Assembly: GCA_026416715.1 (NCBI GenBank)
Contig: JAOAEQ010000008.1
Location: 59,338-123,337 of the forward strand
Origin: a bacterium
GTDB lineage: Bacteria; UBP4; UBA4092; JAOAEQ01
DNA length: 64,000 bases
Direction of reading: 5' to 3'
Part shown: piece by piece, positions 35,410-45,843 of the stretch
Position numbering within the stretch: position 1 is the stretch's first letter
Layout: the number at the start of each line of letters is the position of its first letter
The notes under the pieces: generated by a model
Told to the model about the DNA's origin: nothing
Databases searched by the model: none
What the model saw: only the letters and a program-made list of their open reading frames with translations
Made by a program: the position numbers and the translations under genes

Positions 35410-38400
35410 ATGTTCCGTCATAGGATCAATAAAATTCGCAAATTAAAATTACGATATAAACTGTTAATAGGTTTTGCGCTCGGCTGGTGCTATGTATTTC
35501 TAATAGGTGGCATTTTATTACAAAGCTCGGAGTTTCGTGGGTATCTAAAATCGAAATTAATTGCTGAGCTAGAAAAAAATCTACATGCGAAAGTTTCAAT
35601 AGGCGAAATTTCTGGAAATATTTTTTCGCGCGTTCGAATTCGGAATGTTCAGATAACCTCAGCGATCAATGGGCAACAATCAACATTGAAAAATCTATTT
35701 ACTGCTGAGCAGGTCTCGGTTCGGTTTAGCCTTTGGGAAGCATTCCAGGGAAATCTCGGATTTGCCCATTTACAATTGATTCGACCAAAACTCATCCTAT
35801 ATACCGAAACGTTCACCCAACCGCGTCATGCAGTTCCTGAGAGAATGAAACCGAGAATTCAATTCCGTTGGATTCAACTCGAGTCAGCTACCGTTGAATT
35901 ACATCATCGAGATAAAACCTATGCGCTGGAACAATTCAATTTCGCTGGTAGTATTAGTTATACCGACCCCAAATTATATCTCGCGATTCGGAAATGTTCC
36001 GGGACTATTGCTGGCATTCCGATTCAAGAGTTACGCGGGTCACTGCGGCTAGACGATAAACAGGTTGTAGTTCAGAACCTACGGGTCACTGGAAAGAATA
36101 TCCAGCTGGTAGCAAACGGAACTATCATTGGCTATAATTCTACTGAACCTACAGTTAATCTAGAACTAAACGCTACCAAACTTCCGTTGCAAAATCTGGT
36201 TGCACTTCACCCAGTTTCCAAATCGATTCCATTAACCGGAACTGCTAAATGTTTTGCTACGATTATTGGAAGCGGAAAAAATCTTACCGGAACCGGGGAA
36301 CTCTTTATTCCAGAAGGCAGTTATACGAGTATCCCGTTTTCGGAATTCCACATGCGGTTTAGTATCTCGACTGGAATAATAACGTTCGATAGAGTGAAAT
36401 GTTCAATGTTCGGCGGGACGGTTACAGCAAGTGCAACGGTATCTCTCCAAAACGAAAGAGTGGAAACACCGACGACCACACGCAGGAACGACCTACAGCA
36501 CAATCAATCGGAATATAAATTCTCGCTCGCGGTAAAAGCGGAAAATATTGCGCTTGATAAATTCCAAGTACGGAGTTCAGCTACCCGCGAAGCGCAATCA
36601 AAAATTTCCGGAAGTATCAATAGCGAATTGGAAATGACGGGAAATTTAACGAGTCCGAAAACTTGGACCGGAACCGGACGAGTAACTTGGATGAATGGAA
36701 GATATAAGAAGATTACAGTTACTGTTGCTGAATCGCGGTTCAGTATAGCTACCGGATATGTTGCACTGCAAGAAACTCGAATTCAGACACCGGAATTAAC
36801 CGCGGTTGGTTCGGGCTTATTTAAACCAAGCTCAAGCGAATATCGGTTTCGAGTTCAGGTAACCGCATTGAATTTATCGCTATTAAATCAGATGACGAAT
36901 CTCCCTGAATGTTCTGGTCAGGGAACCGCAGAGTTCGAGTTAATCGGTTCGGTGAAAACGGTTCCGCGCATAACCGGCACATTTATTGTAAATAACGGAA
37001 CGGTTGGGAGATTGCAATTTGCTTCGCTCTCCGGTCAGATGACGGCTGAAAATGAGATGATTGTCCGAGTCTCTAAACTTCGAGTGGGAGATGGAATGGA
37101 TGTAAACGGGAACGCGGAATTGAAATTTCTTGAAGGGAACCAACTCCAAATAATTTCTGCACGGTTAACCCGCGGTGACTCAGAATTAGCCGGCAGCGGA
37201 ACCATTGATTTAACCAAAAAACTTACCACATTCCAGTTTTCAGGGAAATCAATGTCGCTTGCTGATGTTTCGCAACTACAGGCAATATTACCGAATATAG
37301 CTGGTAAATTTAACCTTGATGGAACTATTACTGGACCATTTACCGCTCCGGTTATTTCCAGCAGAGTCTTTCTATATTCAATAACCGCGAATAGACAGCC
37401 GATATCAGACTTGACTGGTACCCTGAGTTATCAAATGGCACAGAAATCGATTGAACTTGACCTCACCGGAGCAGGATATCGTCTCCAGGGGAATATCGTC
37501 GGTGTTGGACAAGACCCGAACTATCATTTCCTGATTACTGCTCAACGAGCAGATTTTCGGCTTATTGCTGCTGTACTACGGTTTCCGGTGCAATTCGCCT
37601 CCGCTCAGTTAACCGGTTCCGGAACTATCTCCGGGAAAAAATTGAATCTACTATTGTCCGGGAATTGCCAGACATTAGACCTAATTCTAGCAAAATCTAA
37701 CCAAAAAGTATCGGTAGTTGATGGAACCTATTCCGGAAAAATCAGTGGGAAATCCGGGAACATCCAATTAATCGCAGGAGCAGTCAAAGCGTTTGAAACT
37801 AACTATAAAAGAAACACTCCCACCACTCAAGACCTAATCGCAAGTTTAGATAATATAAAAACCGAATTTAGCTGGGCAAATGAAAATCAAAACAACCAAA
37901 TTCAGGGCAACGGAATAATTACTGCGGTGCATGGGACTATTTCTTCAATTCCAATAACAAATTTGCAGTTGCAACTCCAGCTCGATTCCGGAAAGTTAAC
38001 AGTGGCAAATAGCCGGTTTAGAAGTTGTGATGGTATATTTGATTTAACGGGAACGGTTAAATGGATGACGAAACCATCTAGCTACCAATTCTCAGCAACG
38101 ATTCGCAATATGCAAGCGAATACCCTACTTCGCTATCTTCCAGGAACAGACCGGTTCCGCGATGCTACCGGACTGATTAACGCTAGCTTGAATATTTCCG
38201 GGTCTGAGTTCGATGTTACGACCTTTGTGGGAAAAGGAAATCTGAGTTTAAGCCAAGTTCGAATTATGAACCGCAACATCGATTCGATTACGGCAACGGT
38301 TGAAATCAGTCGGGATAAATTGCTGATTACGTCCGCGAATTTAACCCATAATCATACTACCGCGAGTTTAACCGGCTGGTTCGATAGAACCCAGCATCTT

Positions 38401-40074
38401 GATATAATCGCTAAAGGTAATACGGATGATTTAACCCAATGGTTGCCGAAAACGAAAGGAGCAGCGCAGTTTACGTTGCATTGGACGAATACGTTACAAG
38501 CGCCGGTATTATTTGCCGAACTCGAATCAGACGCTGGTGGATATGGTCGGATTCTTTGGGAACAGGCGCGGATTTATGTACAACTATCAGATGCAATGCA
38601 GGGAACAATAACGTTCAGCAGCGATCGGATTCATATCGGGACCCAACAGTTTGACCGCGCTACCGCCAATATTCTCCTCAAAGACCCAGTAGTAGAAATG
38701 TCACAATTTGAAGCGAATCTAAGTGATGGCGGTGCACACGCAACAGGAAAGGTCAATCTGCAAACTGGAGTGGTTACGTTAACTTTAACTGGGAAAAAAC
38801 TCGATCTTTTGAGTTTACTGTTTTCTGGGAAACAAGCGCCGCTTTGGGAGTCTGGTGATGTTTATTTGCAGGGAGAATTTAATGGGAACTATAAACAACA
38901 TACTGCGACCGCAATCTTTCACCAATTCCAAATTGTTTCAAAAGCGAAATCGTGGGGACTCGGGTCTCGCCCGACATTGGTTAATGGGCAGGATGTAATT
39001 ATTACCTGGCAGAATGATCGGGTATTGGTCCCGGTCGCTAAATTTACCGATGGAACCGGAACATTTACTTTACAAGGAGAAATCGAGTTAACGCCGGAAT
39101 ATCGGTTAAAAAATTATGTATTTACGCTGCAAGGACAAGACGTTACTTGGCCTATTCTTCGCGGGTTACAAGCGGTATATCATCCACAGTTATCATTGCG
39201 CAAAACAACTACCGGCACTATTTTTTCTGGCGATTTTCTGATTACTAAAGCCGATATTAACGGACCGATTATGTTCGCTCCATCTCCTGTCAATATTCCG
39301 AAATCAAATCACGTGACCAATTTTAAAGCTTCTCCCTTAGAGTTAGATTTACTGTTTCGAGCCCAAGATAAACTCCATCTTAAAACAAATCTACTCGAAG
39401 TGGATGGCAAAGGATGGATTAAACTTACCGGACCAGCGAATGAGCCGAAAGTTGAATATGAATTTCGGTCAGTTGGTGGCGCAGTGTTTTTCCGCGGATA
39501 TAAATTCCAGATCGTTAAAGCGGAAGCGAAACCATTTGAATCGAATAGTTTTAATCCATTACTCGATTTATTTGCACAACGAAAAATCCGAACGATGGAT
39601 GTTAACCTTCGGTTCTACGGCACGCTGCAGGATTATGAAATAACCTTGACTTCTGACCCGCCATTAGAGCAATCTGATATTATGGCATTATTAGCTACCG
39701 GAAAAACCACGGAAGAATTACGCACGGCAACAGGAACTGGCAGTGAACGCGTTGCATACGGATTAGCTGCAGGATATATTGGTGAAGAAATTTTAAATAC
39801 TATTGGGAATCCGTTGGTTCGTGCGGTAGGCATAGACCGGGTAGGGGTAGATTATGAGACCAGTAATGAACCCCGGGTTAAAGTTGAAAAAGATTTAGGG
39901 AAACGCGTTACGGTTTCGTATAGCATGGGAGTAACTAAAAATGCTGACCCGAAAGCGCAGGTTGAACTGCAACTCGGCAAACATCTATCGTTAATTGGGT
40001 CTACCGGTCAAAATACGTTAACCCAGACGGCTACCGGTGCGGTAGATTTGGAACTGAAATTTAGAACAAAATAA
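35410..40074 (+). CDS. tamB: TamB-like translocation/assembly module or lipid-transfer protein
   Basis: 1554 residues with one N-terminal membrane helix (LLIGFALGWCYVFLIGGILL), an AsmA/DUF3971-like start (LHAKVSIGEISGNIFSRVRI), a very long beta-rich repetitive middle and the C-terminal DUF490/TamB domain (YEITLTSDPPLEQSDIMALL; VGIDRVGVDYETSN; VELQLGKHLSLIGSTGQNT). TamB-like proteins form a hydrophobic groove bridging the periplasm and support outer-membrane lipid transport or protein assembly. No tamA/bamA gene is adjacent. ATG at 35410. Longer than E. coli TamB (about 1260), within the range of the family. Confidence 0.88.
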   Translation: MFRHRINKIRKLKLRYKLLIGFALGWCYVFLIGGILLQSSEFRGYLKSKLIAELEKNLHAKVSIGEISGNIFSRVRIRNVQITSAINGQQSTLKNLFTAEQVSVRFSLWEAFQGNLGFAHLQLIRPKLILYTETFTQPRHAVPERMKPRIQFRWIQLESATVELHHRDKTYALEQFNFAGSISYTDPKLYLAIRKCSGTIAGIPIQELRGSLRLDDKQVVVQNLRVTGKNIQLVANGTIIGYNSTEPTVNLELNATKLPLQNLVALHPVSKSIPLTGTAKCFATIIGSGKNLTGTGELFIPEGSYTSIPFSEFHMRFSISTGIITFDRVKCSMFGGTVTASATVSLQNERVETPTTTRRNDLQHNQSEYKFSLAVKAENIALDKFQVRSSATREAQSKISGSINSELEMTGNLTSPKTWTGTGRVTWMNGRYKKITVTVAESRFSIATGYVALQETRIQTPELTAVGSGLFKPSSSEYRFRVQVTALNLSLLNQMTNLPECSGQGTAEFELIGSVKTVPRITGTFIVNNGTVGRLQFASLSGQMTAENEMIVRVSKLRVGDGMDVNGNAELKFLEGNQLQIISARLTRGDSELAGSGTIDLTKKLTTFQFSGKSMSLADVSQLQAILPNIAGKFNLDGTITGPFTAPVISSRVFLYSITANRQPISDLTGTLSYQMAQKSIELDLTGAGYRLQGNIVGVGQDPNYHFLITAQRADFRLIAAVLRFPVQFASAQLTGSGTISGKKLNLLLSGNCQTLDLILAKSNQKVSVVDGTYSGKISGKSGNIQLIAGAVKAFETNYKRNTPTTQDLIASLDNIKTEFSWANENQNNQIQGNGIITAVHGTISSIPITNLQLQLQLDSGKLTVANSRFRSCDGIFDLTGTVKWMTKPSSYQFSATIRNMQANTLLRYLPGTDRFRDATGLINASLNISGSEFDVTTFVGKGNLSLSQVRIMNRNIDSITATVEISRDKLLITSANLTHNHTTASLTGWFDRTQHLDIIAKGNTDDLTQWLPKTKGAAQFTLHWTNTLQAPVLFAELESDAGGYGRILWEQARIYVQLSDAMQGTITFSSDRIHIGTQQFDRATANILLKDPVVEMSQFEANLSDGGAHATGKVNLQTGVVTLTLTGKKLDLLSLLFSGKQAPLWESGDVYLQGEFNGNYKQHTATAIFHQFQIVSKAKSWGLGSRPTLVNGQDVIITWQNDRVLVPVAKFTDGTGTFTLQGEIELTPEYRLKNYVFTLQGQDVTWPILRGLQAVYHPQLSLRKTTTGTIFSGDFLITKADINGPIMFAPSPVNIPKSNHVTNFKASPLELDLLFRAQDKLHLKTNLLEVDGKGWIKLTGPANEPKVEYEFRSVGGAVFFRGYKFQIVKAEAKPFESNSFNPLLDLFAQRKIRTMDVNLRFYGTLQDYEITLTSDPPLEQSDIMALLATGKTTEELRTATGTGSERVAYGLAAGYIGEEILNTIGNPLVRAVGIDRVGVDYETSNEPRVKVEKDLGKRVTVSYSMGVTKNADPKAQVELQLGKHLSLIGSTGQNTLTQTATGAVDLELKFRTK

Positions 40075-40185
40075 TTGTAAGCAATTACGCCCGAGTAAAA
40101 ACGGAAAATTCTAACGATTATATTCAATTTAAATCCAAAGAAAAAATTCTTGGAATTAGATTGAAGTCTGAGTAATCATTACTTG

Positions 40186-40650
40186 ATGGAATCTAAGAAG
40201 TTTATTGCAGATGCTATGCTTGGTCGGTTAGCTCGCTGGTTACGTATCCTCGGATATGATACGGTATATCGCAAGCATACCAGCGATGCGGTTATTGTGG
40301 CGCAAGCGATTCGAGAACAACGAATTATCTTAACCCGGGATCGGCATTTTACGAAAATGAAATCAGCGAAAAATCATTTCTTAATTTCAAGCACACGGTT
40401 AGCCGACCAGTTTCGAGAAGTAGTTACCGCATTTCAATTAAACACGAATCAATATATTTTCACCCGATGTGCGGAATGTAATACTCCGTTAGTTCCAGTT
40501 AATAAAACTGAAATCATCCATCGTTTGCCGCTCTATGTTGCCAAAACGCAGGATAAATTCAGCCGTTGTCCGAGCTGCAACCGCCTCTATTGGGCAGGAA
40601 CACATTTAAATCTGATGCGAAAAAAAATAGATACGATGTTACATGGATAA
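40186..40650 (+). CDS. Mut7-C RNase domain protein with zinc ribbon
   Basis: 154 residues from ATG 40186. N-terminal PIN-like Mut7-C domain with D9 in FIADAMLGRLARWLRILGYD and ILTRDRHF around residue 50, followed by a zinc ribbon with C95-x2-C98 and C128-x2-C131. The family is predicted to be RNase-like. The last 8 nt overlap the ATG of the O-antigen ligase-like gene (ATGGATAA), so the two are translationally coupled, although no functional link is obvious. A TTG one codon upstream is possible. Confidence 0.85.
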   Translation: MESKKFIADAMLGRLARWLRILGYDTVYRKHTSDAVIVAQAIREQRIILTRDRHFTKMKSAKNHFLISSTRLADQFREVVTAFQLNTNQYIFTRCAECNTPLVPVNKTEIIHRLPLYVAKTQDKFSRCPSCNRLYWAGTHLNLMRKKIDTMLHG

Positions 40651-42541
40651 ACCGTTATTATCATTTTCTCTTCTCCTGATATTATTATTCCTTCTCCCGC
40701 AATTTATTTTCCCGCTTGCTGAGGATTCCTATCTTATTCCAAAATTTACCTTATTATATTTCGGCATTATCCTAATCTTATTTTTATCAATCAGAAATCT
40801 TAAACATCAGATCTTAAATGTGCACTTATCGCTGATTGCTTACTGCTTAGTGGTCTTTCTTGTTCTCAATATTATCTCGCTTAGTTATGCATCAAGCATC
40901 CAGTTAGCTGCGAAAGAAATCCAGAAATGGGTCTTTTTAGTTTTGCTGTATTTCATTTTTATTTGGCTAATCCGAACCGAAAAACAGCTCGAAAAAATTG
41001 GGTATAGTTTACTTGTTTCTGGATTAGTAACCGCTATTTGGACGATACTGCAAGATTACCGAATACCATTATTCCGAGTGTTACCAAGACTACCTGACTG
41101 GCGCGGATATTTGGTTGCCGGGCTGGGTAATTCCGATTATGTCGCCGGATTTCTCGTTTCGATATTTCCGCTCGGCTTTGTTTACTATGCTGGTGTTACT
41201 GAAACGAAACGGAAAGTTTTTTTGTTCATCAGCTTATCCTTGATTTACGCGGCGTTAATTATCACGTTTTCAGTTGGAGCAAATGCAGGTTTGATTCTCG
41301 GGATGACTCTGGTTCTCGGATATATGTTTTATCATCGGAAACAACAAGGTTGGTTTCAGGATATTCGTCGTTGGCTCTGGCTAATACTTATTTTTGCTGG
41401 GATTACTGCGTTCTATTCATTACCGATTCCATTCAATGGTCGCGGCGAATCTATTTTTACCCAAGCATTTAAATCCGCTCGCTGGAAAGAGGGCGGGAAT
41501 ACCCGATTCGTTATCTGGTCGAACACTTGGGAACTTATCAAAGCCCAGCCGTTCTTTGGAACCGGCGCCGGCAATTTTACTTATCGCTATCTTGATTACA
41601 TCGCCCCCCAGATTTTAACGAATCCGCGAATGAAACCATATTCCGGCGAATATACGAATGCAGCGCATAATGAGATCCTTCATACTTGGGCAGAACTCGG
41701 GCTACCTGGAGTTATAATCTTACTTTTACTGATTACTAGCTTCTATTTTTCTGTTTGGAGAATACTCTTTAAGCAGACTGAAATGTTATCTCGTAACCCT
41801 AAAACCAATGAATCTCTAAATACTAACGACTGTCTATTGTCTGCCTCTTTACTTGGGGGAATCGGTGGGTTTACCGCACTGCTCATCTATGGATTAATGA
41901 GTTATCCGCTTCATCTACCGACAACCGCTATGGTGTTTATCTTCTATCTTGCGATTCCGGAGATTATTTTGAATCTTAGCAATCAATCTCCAATCCTCGA
42001 TAGTAGCACATCAAAACCCCGACCACAATTTGAAAGTATCAGCTTTTCCCTATCTACTAGCTTCTATCTTCTAAGTTCAATCTTATTTATCCTTTTATCA
42101 TTCTGGGCGGTTCGTCCGTTCATCGCCGATATCTATTTCCGTATCGGGAAAGATGCGTTAAAAATCCAGAATGAACCGCAAGCGGTAGCTGCATTTATTG
42201 CTGCCACAAAGTGGGATAACCATGCGGATGCGCATTATCATCTTGGCGAGCTCTATCTTCGCGGTCGAGACTACGGCGGGCAGATTACTTTAGCGATAAC
42301 CGAATTTGAATCCGCTCGAAAACAACGGAACGATAAATATCTACTTTATGAACTTGGAGTCGCATATCAATTAGCAGAACGATATCAGGATGCATTAACC
42401 TGTTTTAAACCTTTAACGGAACGACAGCCGGATAATCCGGAATATTGGGAGCGATTATCGTATGTATATCTAAAACTTGGAAAGCTTGATTTATCTCATG
42501 AAGCGCATCTGAAAGCAACTGAACTGAAAAACAATGATTGA
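40643..42541 (+). CDS. O-antigen ligase/polymerase-like membrane protein with TPRs
   Basis: 632 residues. About ten to twelve membrane helices with the Wzy_C/WaaL loop FVIWSNTWELIKAQPFFGTG ... AHNEILHTWAELGLPGVIIL, then a C-terminal soluble TPR domain (AHYHLGELYLRGRDYGGQ; LLYELGVAYQLAERYQDALT; YWERLSYVYLKLGKLDLSHE). The family ligates or polymerises lipid-linked glycans at the periplasmic face; some members glycosylate pilins. ATG at 40643 overlaps the stop of the Mut7-C gene. Whether it is a ligase or polymerase cannot be told. Confidence 0.82.
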   Translation: MDKPLLSFSLLLILLFLLPQFIFPLAEDSYLIPKFTLLYFGIILILFLSIRNLKHQILNVHLSLIAYCLVVFLVLNIISLSYASSIQLAAKEIQKWVFLVLLYFIFIWLIRTEKQLEKIGYSLLVSGLVTAIWTILQDYRIPLFRVLPRLPDWRGYLVAGLGNSDYVAGFLVSIFPLGFVYYAGVTETKRKVFLFISLSLIYAALIITFSVGANAGLILGMTLVLGYMFYHRKQQGWFQDIRRWLWLILIFAGITAFYSLPIPFNGRGESIFTQAFKSARWKEGGNTRFVIWSNTWELIKAQPFFGTGAGNFTYRYLDYIAPQILTNPRMKPYSGEYTNAAHNEILHTWAELGLPGVIILLLLITSFYFSVWRILFKQTEMLSRNPKTNESLNTNDCLLSASLLGGIGGFTALLIYGLMSYPLHLPTTAMVFIFYLAIPEIILNLSNQSPILDSSTSKPRPQFESISFSLSTSFYLLSSILFILLSFWAVRPFIADIYFRIGKDALKIQNEPQAVAAFIAATKWDNHADAHYHLGELYLRGRDYGGQITLAITEFESARKQRNDKYLLYELGVAYQLAERYQDALTCFKPLTERQPDNPEYWERLSYVYLKLGKLDLSHEAHLKATELKNND

Positions 42542-43072
42542 ACACCCAATCTCTAAGTATTTAGCGATTTGAATTTAGTGGAGTTATTTTGATTATTTAT
42601 GAAATTTGGATGTTAGATTTAATTGAACCAGCATTTGCTAAATTTAGGATTTTATTTAATAATAATAGTTAGCAATTCGGAGGTTGTTTTATTTCGACCC
42701 CGACATATATTCGCAGCCGATGCGAAAATCCCTGGTGCCAAATAAGTGAAGGTCAATCCCGAAGGAATGATGGTATTTAATCCCTTCATGTACATGGTTG
42801 AAGATGCAAGGGTTAACTACTGGCACATTAGTCCCGCTAGAGAAGACTTACTGTTATCGATTCAGGTATTGATTGAGCGGTACCGAACAGGACGAAAGGT
42901 TTACCCGACCCAATTTCCGAGCATTCCAAGCTGGGCAAAACTCAATTGTCCTTAGCAGGGCTAATCACTGTCGCCGAGAGTTAGATTTGTCTTTGGCCGG
43001 ACATAAATTAACCCTAAAGGGATATCAACCGTGCGCTGTAGCGCCATCGTAAATATGGAGTTAAAAAAACTT
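42542..43072. other. Spacer with a possible gene remnant
   Basis: About 530 bp. A 69-codon open frame (42746-42955, GTG start, sequence around HISPAREDLLLSIQVLIERY) has a protein-like composition, but I recognise no family. An overlapping frame upstream (around 42700-42750) has a CENPWC string. This may be a decayed gene. No promoter or hairpin stands out. Confidence 0.3.
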
Positions 43073-44038
43073 ATGCGAATTATTTCGTTTTTATTAATTT
43101 TAAGTATTTTATCTGGTGTTCTATTTGAAGTAACTATGACTAAAGGAGAACTCAACAATATGACATCCATAGTTGAAAAACCTAGAACCAGGCTGATTAT
43201 CCGTTGCGATGATATCGGACTCTGTCACGGGGTAAATATGGCATTTAGACGGGTTGCAGAACAGGGAATGGTTACTGCGGCTTCAGTTATGGTTACCACT
43301 CCCTGGATAGATGAAGCGGTTGAAATCCTGAACCAGCATCCGGAAATCAGCGTTGGTGTCCATTTAACGCTCAATAGCGAATGGAAAGAATATAAATGGG
43401 GACCGATTCTTCCCTATGACCAGGTTCCGACTCTGGTAAATGAATTCGGGAAATTCTATAGCACCCGGAAAGAATTTATGGCACATAAACCGAAAGTAGG
43501 TGAAGTAGCGAAAGAAATCCGGGCGCAACTTGATTTTGCGCTCCGAAAAGGTTTGAAAATCTCGTATATCGATAATCATATGGGCACAGCGATATCAACG
43601 CTTGAATTCCAACAAGAGATGGAGAAACTCGCAAAGGAATATAGGATCGGGATCTCGCGATATTTCGGAGAGATAGATATCGGGAACGTATATTCGTTTC
43701 CGCCGGAACAGAAATTAGCGGAAGGATTAAAACTCCTTGATGCGATGACCACCGCTGGAACCTATCTCTTGGTCTGTCATATCGGAACGGATACTCCGGA
43801 GATGCAAGCGATGACAGATGTTCATCCGTTCGGTTTAAAAAATATGTCTGTCCATCGGCAGGCGGAAGCGGATATGCTCTGCAATGCGCAGTTCAAACAA
43901 GCACTTCAAAAGAAAGGGATTCAACTTATCGGATATAATGAACTGATTAAAGAAGGACTGGATACAATGAAACGTCCGTTCACTTCTGATACCTACGAAA
44001 CCGTGATGCAAGATACGACCATTCGACCGGTAAAATAG
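43073..44038 (+). CDS. YdjC/ChbG-type carbohydrate deacetylase
   Basis: About 321 residues. YdjC-fold polysaccharide deacetylase with the metal-site motifs LIIRCDDIGLCHGVN, VGVHLTLNSEW and SYIDNHMG, and the C-terminal LLVCHIGTDTPEM. The family removes acetyl groups from N-acetylated di- or oligosaccharides. Start is uncertain. ATG 43073 gives a hydrophobic N-terminus (MRIISFLLILSILSGVLFEV) that looks like a signal peptide and would export the enzyme. ATG 43160, preceded by AAAGGAG, would give a cytosolic form. GTG 43031 is the longest choice. Confidence 0.85.
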   Translation: MRIISFLLILSILSGVLFEVTMTKGELNNMTSIVEKPRTRLIIRCDDIGLCHGVNMAFRRVAEQGMVTAASVMVTTPWIDEAVEILNQHPEISVGVHLTLNSEWKEYKWGPILPYDQVPTLVNEFGKFYSTRKEFMAHKPKVGEVAKEIRAQLDFALRKGLKISYIDNHMGTAISTLEFQQEMEKLAKEYRIGISRYFGEIDIGNVYSFPPEQKLAEGLKLLDAMTTAGTYLLVCHIGTDTPEMQAMTDVHPFGLKNMSVHRQAEADMLCNAQFKQALQKKGIQLIGYNELIKEGLDTMKRPFTSDTYETVMQDTTIRPVK

Positions 44039-44189
44039 TAAATCCGAAATTCAAATATCACCACAAAATTCTGGATTTCAAAATTTGGGAGTTAGTTTGG
44101 TTTTATAATAAAAGCAACCTGTGAACTGAGTGAATCGTCTTATATAACAATTCCTATATATTTCGACTCGAGCTTTTATCTTCTATTCT

Positions 44190-44909
44190 ATGCTAATTTC
44201 TGCGACGAATCTCCATAAAACTTATCGGTTCGATCAGACCGAAGTTTTAGCGTTGCGCGGAGTTGATATCCAAATTAAATCGGGTGAATTTATTGCAATT
44301 ATGGGCCCTTCCGGTAGCGGGAAATCAACCTTAATGCATATTCTTGGCTGTTTAGATAAACCGTCTCAAGGGGAATATCAACTCGATGGAATTAAAGTTA
44401 GCGAGTTGGATGATAAAGCGTTATCTCGAATTAGAAATACGCAAATTGGGTTCGTATTCCAGTTTCATAATCTATTACCGCAGTTGACCGTGCTTGAGAA
44501 TGTAGAGATGCCATTGATTTATGCCGGAGTATCGCGTCGGATACGAACTAAAAAAGCGAAAGAGTTGCTTGATGCTGTCGGATTAGGCCATCGGCTGAAT
44601 CATGTTTCCACCAAACTATCCGGCGGAGAAAGTCAACGGGCAGCGATTGCGCGTGCGCTCGCGAACGACCCGAAACTGATTCTTGCGGATGAACCAACCG
44701 GTAACTTGGATACAAAAACTGGCGAACAAATTATGGCGCTATTTCAAAAAATTAACGAAATGGGGAGAACTATTGTTCTAGTTACTCACGAGCATGATAT
44801 TGCGCAGCATGCCAAACGTATCATCTTCGTTAAAGACGGTAAAATTCAGTTTGACCATCCGATACAAGAAAAAGACCGGATTATAGCCAAAGAAATAAAA
44901 AGTTTGTAA
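44190..44909 (+). CDS. ABC transporter ATP-binding protein (LolD/MacB type)
   Basis: 239 residues: Walker A GPSGSGKS at 39-46, Q-loop region VFQFHNLLPQLTVLENVEMP, signature LSGGESQRAAIARAL, Walker B LILADEPTGNLD. The sequence style (EVLALRGVDIQI) is that of the LolD/MacB/FtsE group, which drive type VII ABC mechanotransmission permeases. No permease gene is adjacent, so its partner must be elsewhere. ATG at 44190. Lipoprotein release or efflux are both possible. Confidence 0.88.
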   Translation: MLISATNLHKTYRFDQTEVLALRGVDIQIKSGEFIAIMGPSGSGKSTLMHILGCLDKPSQGEYQLDGIKVSELDDKALSRIRNTQIGFVFQFHNLLPQLTVLENVEMPLIYAGVSRRIRTKKAKELLDAVGLGHRLNHVSTKLSGGESQRAAIARALANDPKLILADEPTGNLDTKTGEQIMALFQKINEMGRTIVLVTHEHDIAQHAKRIIFVKDGKIQFDHPIQEKDRIIAKEIKSL

Positions 44910-45014
44910 GATTAGATACCTTTGTCTTACCGCAATATACTTTCCAGCATTTATTTTTAATGGACTTTCTTTTAGTATATACTATTTGTGTTTGTGTGAT
45001 TTATAGATAGACCA

Positions 45015-45722
45015 ATGATTATTGATTATTCGCAAAGAACCAATATTGATGTCAGATATCGGAAACAGAAAGCTGATGGGAGAGCTGGCTGGAATGATTG
45101 TTATCAGATGCGGTTCGTTCAAATCAACGAATTTCTTGCCAGATATTCAATACCGCAACATTGTCGAATACTCGAATTAGGGTGTGGTGCTGGGAATATT
45201 GTTTTGTATCTTGCGGAACGCGGTTATGAAGCGTTTGGTATCGACTTAAGTCCCGAAGCCATCGCTTGGGCGGAAGAGAAAAAAACACTCCTTGGCCTAT
45301 CTGCTACCTTTTCCCTGGGTAATATAATCGAGTTAGCTGATTATAGTACCGATTATTTCGATTGCATTATTGACGGCGAATGTTTGCAGATGGTTATCGG
45401 TTCCGACCGTAAACAATGTCTATCGAATATCTGTCGTGTTCTAAAACCAGCAGGATTATTCGTCGCAGCTGCGCTCCTGCTGAATGAATCCTTACAGGAC
45501 CGATATTATATTAATCCGGATAATATTTTCGACCCGCAAACCCAATGTTTGACTCAGCACGGGCTCCCATATTATTATCTCTCGCGGGAGAAGGAGTTCT
45601 TCACTGAACTTAACACAGCAGCATTTGAAATTCTTGAATTGAAACGGTCCCCACCGAAACATACTGACCACCCACTGATTGCCAGTAGGATTTCTGTTGT
45701 AGCAAGAAAAATAAAATATTAA
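45015..45722 (+). CDS. Class I SAM-dependent methyltransferase
   Basis: 235 residues with motif I LELGCGAGNIVLYLAERGYE, motif post-I AFGIDLSPEAIAWAEEK and a motif-IV-like IIDGECLQMVIG. Methyltransf_25/11 type. Substrate not readable. ATG at 45015. Neighbours (ABC ATPase upstream, SGNH hydrolase downstream) give no clear pathway. Normal length for the fold. Confidence 0.85.
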   Translation: MIIDYSQRTNIDVRYRKQKADGRAGWNDCYQMRFVQINEFLARYSIPQHCRILELGCGAGNIVLYLAERGYEAFGIDLSPEAIAWAEEKKTLLGLSATFSLGNIIELADYSTDYFDCIIDGECLQMVIGSDRKQCLSNICRVLKPAGLFVAAALLLNESLQDRYYINPDNIFDPQTQCLTQHGLPYYYLSREKEFFTELNTAAFEILELKRSPPKHTDHPLIASRISVVARKIKY

Positions 45723-45740
45723 ATAAAATAAAAAATATTT

Positions 45741-45835
45741 AATCGCTAAGATGCAAAGATTCATCACACATGGGCTCGTAACGAGAATACGGTGTGTATT
45801 TATTTTGTTTAACCTTTGCGTGCTTTGCGGTTAGC
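45741..45835. repeat. Inverted repeat of the GCAAAG family, copy 3
   Basis: Left arm AATCGCTAAGATGCAAAGAT (about 45741-45760) and right arm AACCTTTGCGTGCTTTGCGG (followed by TTAGC, to 45835) are imperfectly complementary, with CGCAAAG-type units. It fills the gap between the methyltransferase and SGNH hydrolase genes. Related in design to the repeats at 4331, 6842, 59106 and 59658. Confidence 0.65.
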
Positions 45836-45843
45836 TTTACATT

